Of a DNA stretch of 64,000 bases, positions 1 to 9,339 are shown one piece after another. Both the position numbers and the translations under genes were made by a program. This stretch comes from Chthonomonas sp. Lineage in GTDB: Bacteria; Armatimonadota; Fimbriimonadia; Fimbriimonadales; Fimbriimonadaceae. Position 1 is the first letter of the stretch; the number at the start of each line of letters is the position of its first letter. The notes below the pieces were generated by a model, which saw only the letters and a list, made by a program, of their open reading frames with translations, searched no databases and was not told the origin of the DNA. Location of the stretch: positions 1 to 64,000 of the forward strand of contig JAEURP010000011.1 of the NCBI GenBank assembly GCA_016788585.1. Reading direction: 5' to 3'.

Positions 1-1217
1 GGAACGCTAATGCTCAAAGCACTGCTGTTCGCTGATACCGTCAGCGTGCCGCTCGCGATCGTCGTCACACCCTGCTTCACTTCGTAAGCAATGTTGCGAT
101 TGTAAGAAAACGCTCCAACCGTATCACCCAAGGCAAGTGTGCCGGAGAGCGTCTGGTTCGATGGCGAACCCGGCAAGTATCGAACACCGCGGTAGTTCTG
201 GTTGCTAGGAGCGGTTTGCAATAGGACTGCAGTGCTCAGAGCGTCGGAGCCACCATCGGTGAGCCGATAGATCTTGCTCGGAGTCGTAGCGGTGGTGCCG
301 CTTACCGTCTCATTTGTGATGACGGCAAAGTCATTTCCGCCCAGATGAGTAATTGCTCGGCATCCCGTTCCAAGGGCAGTGTTAATGGTGTATGCATAAA
401 CCCATGAAGTGCCATCAAACGTGTACTTAAGTACACCACCGCCATTGGCTAGGGTTCGATCGTCAGCGATGTAGACCGTGTTTGCGTTCGTAAAGACAAA
501 GTCATATGGGGACGATGCCGGTGCAGCAGTTCCAGTCGCGATGATTTGGGTTGAATTCACGGGGGTGGTTGGCAATCCCGTGTACTTGTGCAGGCCGTTC
601 AGGCTGCTTCCAGCGGTCGTGTAATAGAGGTCGCCATTGTAGACTCCCATGTGCCGAATATTGAAGCTATCCGGGGCGAGAGAGACAACGCTGTTGACAC
701 CGCTAGAAAGAACATATTGAACGCCACCATTTTGAGTAGCAGAGCCAGATCCACCGGCCCAGAAATCTGTGCCGTCGGTGACGACCGATCGTGGGGTGTT
801 TCCTGAATTGATGAAACTGTTCGAAACGAACGTGATTGCACCGGCGACAGGTATCTTGGCGATGAGTCGGGGCGTTACGGCAGCGCTTGAAGAAGAGAGA
901 CCGAGCACAGAACCATCGGCATCATAGCCTGAAATGGTGAAGAAGCCTGCATTGTAGTTTAGGTTCAGTCCTGAATTCGTGTTCCATGGGTACACAAAAC
1001 GGCCGGGACCCGAAGAGGGGAAGGCAACGGTCGAGACAGGGCTCGAGCTTGGAGTCAGGTCGAACTCCTTCAGATATACAGGGCCACTAGCACCGGAACC
1101 CGTGATGGTGATATCCACGGCGGTGACAACAAGATTGCCAAAGGTGAAGTTTGTAGTCTGAGCGAGGGCGCTACCGGCAAGCAGCACTCCGGCAACGATG
1201 GGGAAGGTCTTGTTCAT
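1..1217 (-). CDS. Secreted hypothetical protein, 3' end missing
   Basis: The frame opens at ATG 1217..1215 and stays open to the left edge of the window, so about 405 codons are visible and the C-terminus is lost. It begins with a clear Sec signal peptide (MNKTFPIVAGVLLAGSALA, cleavage after ALA). The rest is rich in Gly, Ser, Thr, Asn and Val with alternating beta-type patterns, as in exported beta-propeller or surface proteins. The Asp-containing segments (YIADDR, VITNE) resemble a propeller-like shell, but no family is recognised. The final visible part has a run resembling an Ig-like repeat. C-terminal anchoring (for example a sorting signal) cannot be judged. Downstream of a 129-base gap after the metallophosphoesterase gene on the same strand. 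Confidence 0.8.
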   Translation of the reverse strand, partial: MNKTFPIVAGVLLAGSALAQTTNFTFGNLVVTAVDITITGSGASGPVYLKEFDLTPSSSPVSTVAFPSSGPGRFVYPWNTNSGLNLNYNAGFFTISGYDADGSVLGLSSSSAAVTPRLIAKIPVAGAITFVSNSFINSGNTPRSVVTDGTDFWAGGSGSATQNGGVQYVLSSGVNSVVSLAPDSFNIRHMGVYNGDLYYTTAGSSLNGLHKYTGLPTTPVNSTQIIATGTAAPASSPYDFVFTNANTVYIADDRTLANGGGVLKYTFDGTSWVYAYTINTALGTGCRAITHLGGNDFAVITNETVSGTTATTPSKIYRLTDGGSDALSTAVLLQTAPSNQNYRGVRYLPGSPSNQTLSGTLALGDTVGAFSYNRNIAYEVKQGVTTIASGTLTVSANSSALSISV

Positions 1218-1346
1218 GGGGATCTCTGGTCAGCGCCTTGCGACGCGTCAGACACAATTATGAAACCCCGCCCCTCCCAATTCCAACCCTTGAAAGGCAG
1301 TCCCCGCAACCTTCCCGTATAATTGCGTGGCTTTCATTACGGCTTC

Positions 1347-3350
1347 TTAACACTCCAAGCACACGAGGCGGTTGGAGAAGCTGGCTGCATAGATACGTTT
1401 ACCGGCAACGGCGCTGGTGCTGAAGGCGTGGCCCCTACCGAGCCGGAATTGGCCGATCATCTTGCCGTCGGGTTGGTTCAGAACATTGACAATGCCAGGA
1501 ACGCTGTTGATCGTCACGAAGCCGTCTCCGGCTCTGGCGCAAGAGTCGTAGATCGTATAGCCGGTCTTTGCCATCCAAATCTCCTTCCCATCAACTGCGC
1601 TCACGCAACGGACTTCTCCCTCGCCGTCACCGAGGCATCCCGCGAACACCCTGTCGCCAACGACGCAAGGACCGCTGTGGCCGAACTTCTGGCCAGGTGA
1701 GGCCACCTCGAAAACCTTATCACCGGTCGCGATTTCGAACTTGAACAGGCCGTTTCCATTGGCGACGACGTAGGCGTGCCCATCTGCGATTACTGGCGAG
1801 CCGATCGCCGGCGAGAAGGCAAAGGTTCGCTCCTGGCAAGCGTTGCGCCAGCGCACCTCGCCCGTCAAGGCGTCGAGGCAGTACAAGTGGCTATCCCAGC
1901 AGCCCGCGATAAAGACTTCCCCATCCGTCGCGGCGACGCTCTGGCCGAAGTTTGTGTTCGCTTTTGGCATGCCGGTGCGCCACCGAACTTCCCCGCTGGC
2001 GGCGTCGATCCCGTAAAACACTCCGTGATTCGGCACGAACACTATCCCCTTCGCGACGGCGGGGCCTGCGTAGACTGGTCCCATGAGGCGCTTCTTCCAA
2101 AGCTCCTTGCCGGTCTTGAAATCCAGTGCATAAAGGTAGCCGTCGGAGCTTCCGACAAAGACTTTCCCACCTGAGACGACCGGCGTGGAGTGGCAGAAGC
2201 CGCCAATCTTCTTCTGCCATAGCTTTTCGCCCATGTAGGTGTGAAATCTCAGCACCGAACCGTCCATCGTGCTCACGATCACCGAATCGTCCGCCAGCAC
2301 AACCTGGCCCATCACGCCGCCGGGCAGGGGTTTTGACCAAACACTCTTGATTTCCCCGGTCGGCCCAGCGATTTCTTCATGCCCGATGTAGGGTGAGTCG
2401 GGCAAACGCACATAAAGGTCGTGGTAGCCGGGCATATTCCACGCCTTAAACGCGTCATCCATCGATAGCCAAGGTCCAGCGTTCAGTTTCATCAAGGCCG
2501 CGCCCGGCAGCTCTTCCAAAATGCGCGAATCCACGTACCAATCCTTTGGCCGAACACCCTTTGCCAGCGGAATCCTCGCGATTTCGTGCAAAGGCTTCTC
2601 GGCTGTTCGCCTCGTAACCACGACTTCTTTCACCAAATGGTCAATGTCGATCACGCAATAGCTGAGTTGATACAGCCCTTTGTTCATCAGCGCGACGCGG
2701 CCCTCGACATCCCACTTCAAATCGTTATGCCCGTGCCCGTTTCCGATCAGTTTCACGTTGTAACGCCGCAGCATCTTGATGATCGCGTATTCGTTGTCGA
2801 TCTGAACGCCCTCGCGGCCCAGCCAGTGGTGGCCAAAGAGGAAGATTGGCGCGTCTGGGCCGATCAGCTTCAACGTTCGCTCCAGCCAAGCCACCTGCGG
2901 CGAGGCGACATTGCCCCAGTGCGAGAGCGGCACGGTCGTGTCCAGCAAGATAAACCAGCAGCCCTCGAACTCAAACGCGCGGTAGGGCTTCCCAAAGGAC
3001 TCTTCGAAGATCAGCGGCCCCTGCGGCGACCAGCGAACGTCGTGATTGCCTGGGCAGTGGTGCACTTTTAGCCCAGATTCCTTCACGAGACCCAAGTAGA
3101 GCTCAACTTGTTCGGCCCAACCTTGGTCTGTTACGTCGCCCGCGTTGATGCAGAAGGCCGGATTCAACGCCCGGATCTCGGCCAGCATCGCCTCATTCTC
3201 TTTGATATTGCGCCCGACCGCAACATGCGTGTCGCTAAAGAAAGCCACGCGAGTTTTAGTCGCCGCGCTCGGCAGGGCGAACGCTTTCGAACTGGATAGT
3301 ACAAGCACCCCTGCCCCAAGCTGGAGTACCTGCCGCCGGGTCATAGACAT
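1347..3350 (-). CDS. Tat-exported metallophosphoesterase with C-terminal PQQ-type beta-propeller
   Basis: 667 aa. The N-terminus has a twin-arginine signal (TRRQVLQLGAG) followed by a hydrophobic stretch, so export in folded, metal-loaded form is likely. Residues about 33-250 carry the calcineurin-like phosphoesterase motifs: FSDTHV, GDVTDQ, GNHD, FGHH and GNGHGHND, which supply the two-metal site. Residues about 340-660 hold repeated blades of the PQQ/BamB type (GSSDGYLYALD, GKELWKK, GCWDSHLYCLD, GEVRWR), a predicted seven- or eight-bladed propeller. The substrate is unknown; this fusion is seen in secreted phosphoesterases of several phyla. M3 is an alternative start. The gene is single and not tightly linked to its neighbours. 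Confidence 0.9.
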   Translation of the reverse strand: MSMTRRQVLQLGAGVLVLSSSKAFALPSAATKTRVAFFSDTHVAVGRNIKENEAMLAEIRALNPAFCINAGDVTDQGWAEQVELYLGLVKESGLKVHHCPGNHDVRWSPQGPLIFEESFGKPYRAFEFEGCWFILLDTTVPLSHWGNVASPQVAWLERTLKLIGPDAPIFLFGHHWLGREGVQIDNEYAIIKMLRRYNVKLIGNGHGHNDLKWDVEGRVALMNKGLYQLSYCVIDIDHLVKEVVVTRRTAEKPLHEIARIPLAKGVRPKDWYVDSRILEELPGAALMKLNAGPWLSMDDAFKAWNMPGYHDLYVRLPDSPYIGHEEIAGPTGEIKSVWSKPLPGGVMGQVVLADDSVIVSTMDGSVLRFHTYMGEKLWQKKIGGFCHSTPVVSGGKVFVGSSDGYLYALDFKTGKELWKKRLMGPVYAGPAVAKGIVFVPNHGVFYGIDAASGEVRWRTGMPKANTNFGQSVAATDGEVFIAGCWDSHLYCLDALTGEVRWRNACQERTFAFSPAIGSPVIADGHAYVVANGNGLFKFEIATGDKVFEVASPGQKFGHSGPCVVGDRVFAGCLGDGEGEVRCVSAVDGKEIWMAKTGYTIYDSCARAGDGFVTINSVPGIVNVLNQPDGKMIGQFRLGRGHAFSTSAVAGKRIYAASFSNRLVCLEC

Positions 3351-3371
3351 GCTGGCATTATTCCCGAATCC

Positions 3372-3584
3372 CTAAGGTCGATCATCTTCGATCGGAGGAT
3401 CCAGCAACTTTATTATCATCCAGACAGCTCCAAAGATGAGAGCGAAGAAGAAGCTAACCCGCCATCGCCACTCTTCGCGGCCGAATCCTCCTGGCATGTC
3501 TAGCATCCTAATGACATCGGCACAAAGCATCCAGCCGGCCCCTATGAGAAGGCCAACACAACCGATAATTCCGAGCCATCTCAT
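3372..3584 (-). CDS. Small two-helix membrane protein
   Basis: 70 aa starting at ATG 3584. Two hydrophobic segments are visible: residues about 4-24 (LGIIGCVGLLIGAGWML) and about 45-61 (SFFFALIFGAVWMIIKLL), separated by a charged loop with REEWRWR. This hairpin topology is typical of small inner-membrane proteins. No family is recognised and no function is proposed. It lies 49 bases downstream of ahcY on the same strand and could be co-transcribed with it. The gene is supported by its membrane-like composition and by the absence of a better frame on either strand. Confidence 0.6.
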   Translation of the reverse strand: MRWLGIIGCVGLLIGAGWMLCADVIRMLDMPGGFGREEWRWRVSFFFALIFGAVWMIIKLLDPPIEDDRP

Positions 3585-3633
3585 CGAGCCCCGAAGAATA
3601 CGCTACTTGGACTCGATGAGACGTGCGAAGTCC

Positions 3634-5037
<1,404 letters not shown>

Positions 5038-5064
5038 GTTGTTCTCTCGGGTTAGCAAGCAAAA

Positions 5065-5092
5065 GCGCCCGCTAACTAAGGTTAGCGAGCGC
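5065..5092 (-). terminator. Expression-platform terminator of the SAH riboswitch
   Basis: On the minus strand GCGCTCGCTAAC, loop CTTA, then GTTAGCGGGCGC followed by TTTTG. The 12-bp stem has one G-U pair. Its 5' arm overlaps the conserved 3' block of the SAH aptamer, so aptamer folding and terminator folding are mutually exclusive. Confidence 0.85.
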
Positions 5093-5143
5093 CGTTTCTT
5101 TGTCGAGCCTGGTTCCGTGTCGGAATCGCAGCGCCCCTCGACA
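5081..5143 (-). promoter_or_regulatory. SAH riboswitch aptamer upstream of ahcY
   Basis: Read on the minus strand, the leader has the conserved core of the S-adenosylhomocysteine riboswitch: P1 5' strand GTCGAG (5142..5137), GGGCGCTGCGA, a short variable hairpin with CCGACACGG, CCAGG, the P1 3' strand CTCGAC (5107..5102), and then ACGGCGCTCGC. This layout, including the GCGCUGCGA and ACGGCGCUC blocks, is diagnostic of the family, which is nearly always found before ahcY, metH or metE. The final GCGCTCGC block is shared with the terminator hairpin at 5065-5092. Ligand binding should therefore free transcription (an ON switch). Confidence 0.93.
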
Positions 5144-5148
5144 ATATA

Positions 5149-5177
5149 ATTATGGCAAGTTTGGTCTTAAACTTCAA
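5149..5177 (-). promoter_or_regulatory. Promoter for riboswitch and ahcY
   Basis: TTGAAG (5177..5172), 17-base spacer, CATAAT (5154..5149). The predicted start lies at about 5142-5143, immediately at the first P1 base of the aptamer. The -35 lies inside the last codons of the upstream TPR gene. Confidence 0.6.
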
Positions 5178-6192
5178 GCATTGCTATGGAGTTCTTTCGG
5201 TTCCATTCACGGATTGATTCCAATAGTTGGAGCGAGGTTTCCCGATCAGTGAGACTTTGGGCCACCATTCTCTGCTCAAGTTGGTGATATTCCCGGTAGT
5301 TGCCCAACAATCTGTCGTCTCGCGATTTGCTCAAGTGGTCGATAATAAGATCACGCGTCGCTCGCATTCGGCCGTATAGCCGGCATCGCAGGCTGATCTC
5401 TGCCGAACGTTGAAGGGCCTCTAGTGCCCCTTCCACGTCTCCAACAGCGAGCAGAGTCTCGCCGAGATAGCGTAGCCACAGAGATTCTTGCCTGATGTGA
5501 AACTTGGCTTCTGCTAACCGCACCGCCCGCTGCAGTGGGGCAATCTCCTGAACGGGGTCTCCCAGCTTGGCCCTTGCTGCGGCAAGTCCTGCTGATGCAT
5601 ATGTTCCCCGAAATGCTGGCCCAATGGCTCGGTAAACATCTTCCGACCGGGCAAAATACTCTGCCGCATCTTGCCATCGCTGTTGGTGCAAGTAAGCGAC
5701 CGCGTGCCAGCCGAGGATAAAGCCCACTCGAGTACCTCCACCCGTTTCCTGGGCGCACCGTTCGGCATCTGCCCAGAGTTCATGGGCATCTGCACTGCGG
5801 CCCATTCGGAAAAAGGCCATTCCCAAGAGCTCCAGTGAGAGAGCCGACTCGGCCGGGTCCATCATCTCTGCGATTGCTTCGTTATACTTCTCGATCAAGT
5901 GGACAGTTAGCGTATGCTCGCCTAGTTCTCGTTGGATGAGCCCATGAACTAAGCAGAGCCTCATATGGCCAAATGACCCTGTTTCGTCGACGAGAAACAT
6001 GGCGTCTCTGAAATGCGAAATGGCCAACGGGGTCTGACTTCCGTCGCAGTTAACAAAGGCGAGTGCTAGGTGCCCTTCAAACTGTCTTTCCAAGGAGTCC
6101 ATTTCTAACTCCTTGGTGGCACACTCTCGAATTCGATCCGAGTCCCGCTCACGGCATGCTGCCCATGAGCAATTGATATCGTCACGCTTCAT
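5167..6192 (-). CDS. TPR-type helical repeat protein
   Basis: 341 aa, ATG 6192. No signal peptide, so probably cytoplasmic. Repeated amphipathic helix pairs with TPR-like spacing are visible (LLGMAFFRMGRSADAHELW, AYLHQQRWQDAAEYF, LGETLLAVGDVEGALEALQ). The N-terminus has several Cys and charged residues (CSWAACRERDSDRIREC) with no clear motif. It resembles the C-terminal repeat region of transcriptional activators that lost or never had the DNA-binding domain. It is the last gene of the AmpG-like/hydrolase operon, 10 bases after the hydrolase stop. A scaffold role is inference only. Confidence 0.8.
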   Translation of the reverse strand: MKRDDINCSWAACRERDSDRIRECATKELEMDSLERQFEGHLALAFVNCDGSQTPLAISHFRDAMFLVDETGSFGHMRLCLVHGLIQRELGEHTLTVHLIEKYNEAIAEMMDPAESALSLELLGMAFFRMGRSADAHELWADAERCAQETGGGTRVGFILGWHAVAYLHQQRWQDAAEYFARSEDVYRAIGPAFRGTYASAGLAAARAKLGDPVQEIAPLQRAVRLAEAKFHIRQESLWLRYLGETLLAVGDVEGALEALQRSAEISLRCRLYGRMRATRDLIIDHLSKSRDDRLLGNYREYHQLEQRMVAQSLTDRETSLQLLESIREWNRKNSIAMLEV

Positions 6193-6202
6193 TTAACAAA
6201 AA

Positions 6203-7219
6203 TCAACTCGCAAGTAGCTTATGCGCTAGATCGTGAAAACGTGGCCTAATCGCTTGCAATCTAGCATTCTCCCTAGTCGGATAAATACGGTTTGTCAGTA
6301 GCACCGCGGCCACTTGCGCTTTGGGGTCGATGAATATCGAGGTCCCCGTAAACCCCGTATGTCCGTAACTCTCTATACCGAAGAGTGAACCCAAGCTCGG
6401 TGAACGCGTGTCCCAACCCAAGGCTCGGGTGCTCGTTGGATCTGCCGCAGGCTGTTGCATACGCCAATGATCGTGAAGACGATGATTGATAACGCTCGGT
6501 TCACCAGTGCAGAACAATCGCGCAAACCTCGTTACACCATCCAATGTGCCAAAGAGCCCGGCATTGCCAGTCATTCCTCCTAATGAGCGCGAGTTCTCGT
6601 CGTGGACAACACCCTGTAGGCCGCCCTCTGTCGGCACGCAGCGCTCTTTCTTCGATGGGTTGAAGAGGACGTCGGCACCGAGAGCCGAAGCAACTCGATG
6701 GAATGGCCAAGTCCACGCGTCATCGTAGTGCTCACCCGTTAACGACTGGATCACCTGTTGGAGCACGAGGAACCCAACACAGGAGTAGGCCGTTCGCTGA
6801 CCCGGCAGGGCTTCGAGCGGCTCATTTAGGATTGCTTCCCATCTCTGGGTCTCTGGCAGCTTCCAGAAGTCTCGATGCGGCGGTAGTCCACTATTGTGCT
6901 GAAGAAGGTGGCGAATCGTGACGCGATCTTTCCCCTCCCCAAGGAATTCTGGAACGAGTTGTTGGACACGGTCATTGAGATTCAGCGCCCCATCGCTCGC
7001 TTGGCACAATGCCGATGTGGTCGTCACAAGGACTTTTGTAAGGCTCGCAAGGTCAAACAGAGACTCCTTCTGGATTGGCTCATTGCTCTCGTAGGTCATT
7101 GTGCCGACATAGCCTCTCACCTCAGCGGTTGGACTGATCACCGCATAAGCCGCCCCCGCAAAGGCCCTGGCCTCGATGCCCTCCCTGAGCAGCTCCTCAA
7201 TTTCAGGATGGGGTTTCAA
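6203..7219 (-). CDS. Beta-lactamase-family serine hydrolase
   Basis: 338 aa. The start is TTG 7219, overlapping the TGA of the upstream transporter by 3 bases (TTGA), which suggests translational coupling; no later Met leaves an intact fold. The active-site SxxK is SLTK (residues 59-62), the second motif is YSC (145-147), and the third is HTG in GHTGFTG. These define the class C beta-lactamase/DD-peptidase/esterase fold. There is no signal peptide, so it probably acts in the cytoplasm. Its position directly after an AmpG-like permease recalls the AmlB/YbbE-type proteins of muropeptide recycling clusters. Esterase activity is the alternative. Confidence 0.88.
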   Translation of the reverse strand: MKPHPEIEELLREGIEARAFAGAAYAVISPTAEVRGYVGTMTYESNEPIQKESLFDLASLTKVLVTTTSALCQASDGALNLNDRVQQLVPEFLGEGKDRVTIRHLLQHNSGLPPHRDFWKLPETQRWEAILNEPLEALPGQRTAYSCVGFLVLQQVIQSLTGEHYDDAWTWPFHRVASALGADVLFNPSKKERCVPTEGGLQGVVHDENSRSLGGMTGNAGLFGTLDGVTRFARLFCTGEPSVINHRLHDHWRMQQPAADPTSTRALGWDTRSPSLGSLFGIESYGHTGFTGTSIFIDPKAQVAAVLLTNRIYPTRENARLQAIRPRFHDLAHKLLAS

Positions 7220-9222
7220 TCGGCGATTTCGGTGACAATAATGTCTCGGCCCTCCTTCTCATCAAGGGGGATCAGCAAGAGCATTAGCATTCCGGGAAGC
7301 GAGAAGAAGATCACCGTAAGGAAGAATGGAAAGTATCCCGACCCTTCGTTGGCACGCTGGAAGTGGCCCAAGAGTTGGGCGCTAACTAAGCCGGCGGAGG
7401 TGATAAAGAAGGCTCCAAGCCCAGTTCCGATTGCGTAATGAGAGGTATGGAATTTTCCTCGCTGGGCAACCCACATCAAGTAAACGAAATATGCCGCGAA
7501 CCCAAATCCATAGCCAAACTGGTCTACGAAGGCGATCCATGAGATTGGGGAAAACATGATTTCTTGTGGCCCTGCCCCGCCCGGGATCGTAGGCAAGGTC
7601 TTTGCTGCCCAAACGTAGAGCAGGTTCGGAACGTGCATGGCCAGGGCGAGCGGCCAGAATGCCTTCCTAAGTCCAAGGCGAGAAACAACAAGCCCCCCTG
7701 CAATGCCCCCAAGAATGATGCCAACAACACCCATGGTTCCATTCACAATTCCGACTTGCTCCACAGTTAGGGCAAGTCCTCCCTTACTTGTAGGGTCTTG
7801 GTAGAAAAGTGGCGCGACGCGACTCACCATGACTTCGCCGAACCGGTAAAAGATAACGAATCCAAGGATGGCAGCGAACCGGTCTTGCTTGATGTACGAG
7901 CCAAAAGCTTCCGCCATCTCCGTACCCTTGAGCTGAACCTTCGCAAGTAGAAACAAAGTGGTGCCCAAGGTCAAATAGCCAATGAGCCACAGCAACTCTA
8001 TTTGGAAACTCTCCGGAGCAATTGTCCAATCCTTCGTTTCACCAACAATAGGAAGTGACGTTGTCGCTGAACCGACTAGATGGCCTAGGAACTTAAAGCC
8101 CTTGTCTATGAAGGCCATCGTGCAGAAAAATGCGCCGACAATGAGTAGCGTTCGAGCTAAAGTTGAAATGACCTGTTCGCGGTCGAGTGGTCGTACGATG
8201 TCATTGCCAGGTCTGGGCAAGGTGATGGGCAGGATCACCCGACCGAGTGCATAAATCAGAACGCAAAGTCCCAATACCGCCCCCCATGCGACTTTTGGAT
8301 GCATCGGCGTTCCAGGTGCCGTTGTCGCCGTAATGCCGGGTGTGCCGCCTCTAGGAGTAACGACGCTTAACTTACCAAGCGTGAGAACCTCTTCGCTCCC
8401 AAATTTCTTAGCGACAACCAAGGTTTCTCGCACTTCGATCTGCCGAACTCCTGGCGGGACCTTCATCCAAGTCGGGTTCTTTTCCCTGGGATCGGTAGGA
8501 GGGAGCTCATTCTTGACCGTGAGGCCATCGGCGCTTTGAATGCGCTCGTCCTTAATCATCAGCGTGGCCGAGTCGCGGGCGATTTGTTCAGTCTTCTCTT
8601 CACCTTTGGCGCCAGTTACTTTCTCCAGCAAGATTTGGCCATCCGATACCTTCACGTCCACACTTGGAACTCGCATCAACGCCCCGGCAACTAGGACGAG
8701 GAGGCCCGTACAGAACAGTCGACCCAATCGGTAGAAGGTGGAATTCAGGCCGACATAGGCCGCCTGACGCTGCTTGCTCAGAGACAAGATGTAGAAGCCG
8801 TCGGTGGCAATATTGCACAGGGCCGAGAAGATCGCCGTTACCGCCAAAGTAGCCAGCGTGATCTCGAAAAACTGCGGCATCTGAAGTGCGAAGACCGTTG
8901 CGATGATGCCGGCGACAATGATCGCTTGCCCCCAGAGAATCCACCCCCGCTTCGAACCATTGAAGTCAACAAAGGGACCCAGGAGCATCTGCATCGACCA
9001 CGGCAACGCAATGAGACTCACCGCTGTTGCGATCTGCTGGTTTTCGACCCCAAGGCTCTTGAAAACAATGGTCGAGACTTCCTGAACTAATGTGACCGGA
9101 ATCGCCTGCATGAAGTACAAGGCGGGCGTGAAAAGCCAAGGACTTCGGTCTGAGGTTCCTGCATCGGCTACCGCGTCGGGCTCCACTTGAGCTTCAGTGA
9201 TCGGCGAATCATTCTCGGACAT
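7216..9222 (-). CDS. AmpG-like major facilitator permease with large internal domain
   Basis: 668 aa from ATG 9222. An upstream in-frame start would place 31 extra codons across the pilT terminator and is rejected. The N-terminal half shows LFTPALYFMQAIPVTLVQE and MQMLLGPFVDFNGSKRGWILWGQ, the pattern of the PAT/AmpG subfamily (muropeptide or acetyl-CoA carriers). About 12 membrane segments are visible. Between the two six-helix halves lies a hydrophilic insertion of about 120 residues (ILLEKVTGAKGEEKTE to EVLTLGKLSVV) that usual AmpG proteins lack. It heads an operon with a beta-lactamase-family hydrolase and a TPR protein, which fits uptake of cell-wall fragments (inference). Confidence 0.85.
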   Translation of the reverse strand: MSENDSPITEAQVEPDAVADAGTSDRSPWLFTPALYFMQAIPVTLVQEVSTIVFKSLGVENQQIATAVSLIALPWSMQMLLGPFVDFNGSKRGWILWGQAIIVAGIIATVFALQMPQFFEITLATLAVTAIFSALCNIATDGFYILSLSKQRQAAYVGLNSTFYRLGRLFCTGLLVLVAGALMRVPSVDVKVSDGQILLEKVTGAKGEEKTEQIARDSATLMIKDERIQSADGLTVKNELPPTDPREKNPTWMKVPPGVRQIEVRETLVVAKKFGSEEVLTLGKLSVVTPRGGTPGITATTAPGTPMHPKVAWGAVLGLCVLIYALGRVILPITLPRPGNDIVRPLDREQVISTLARTLLIVGAFFCTMAFIDKGFKFLGHLVGSATTSLPIVGETKDWTIAPESFQIELLWLIGYLTLGTTLFLLAKVQLKGTEMAEAFGSYIKQDRFAAILGFVIFYRFGEVMVSRVAPLFYQDPTSKGGLALTVEQVGIVNGTMGVVGIILGGIAGGLVVSRLGLRKAFWPLALAMHVPNLLYVWAAKTLPTIPGGAGPQEIMFSPISWIAFVDQFGYGFGFAAYFVYLMWVAQRGKFHTSHYAIGTGLGAFFITSAGLVSAQLLGHFQRANEGSGYFPFFLTVIFFSLPGMLMLLLIPLDEKEGRDIIVTEIAD

Positions 9223-9290
9223 TGCTCTGAAGACGTATCTTAGCCGCGTTTGGAACGAACGTGTGCGCTTACCTCTACGAAGAAATAGTT

Positions 9291-9320
9291 GAGGGTTGCA
9301 AGCAGGCGCTTGCAACCCTC
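9291..9320 (-). terminator. Terminator after pilT
   Basis: Perfect 13-bp stem GAGGGTTGCAAGC / GCTTGCAACCCTC with a four-base loop, 19 bases after the pilT stop. The downstream tract on the minus strand is AACTATTTCTT, only moderately T-rich. It sits between pilT and the MFS gene and supports the later MFS start. Confidence 0.8.
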
Positions 9321-9339
9321 AACCTGAATTGAGGCAATC

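Noticed and set aside
9223-9315. 31-residue N-terminal extension of the AmpG-like gene
   Set aside because: It would include the pilT terminator and encodes a basic non-conserved stretch; ATG 9222 precedes the expected transporter N-terminus.
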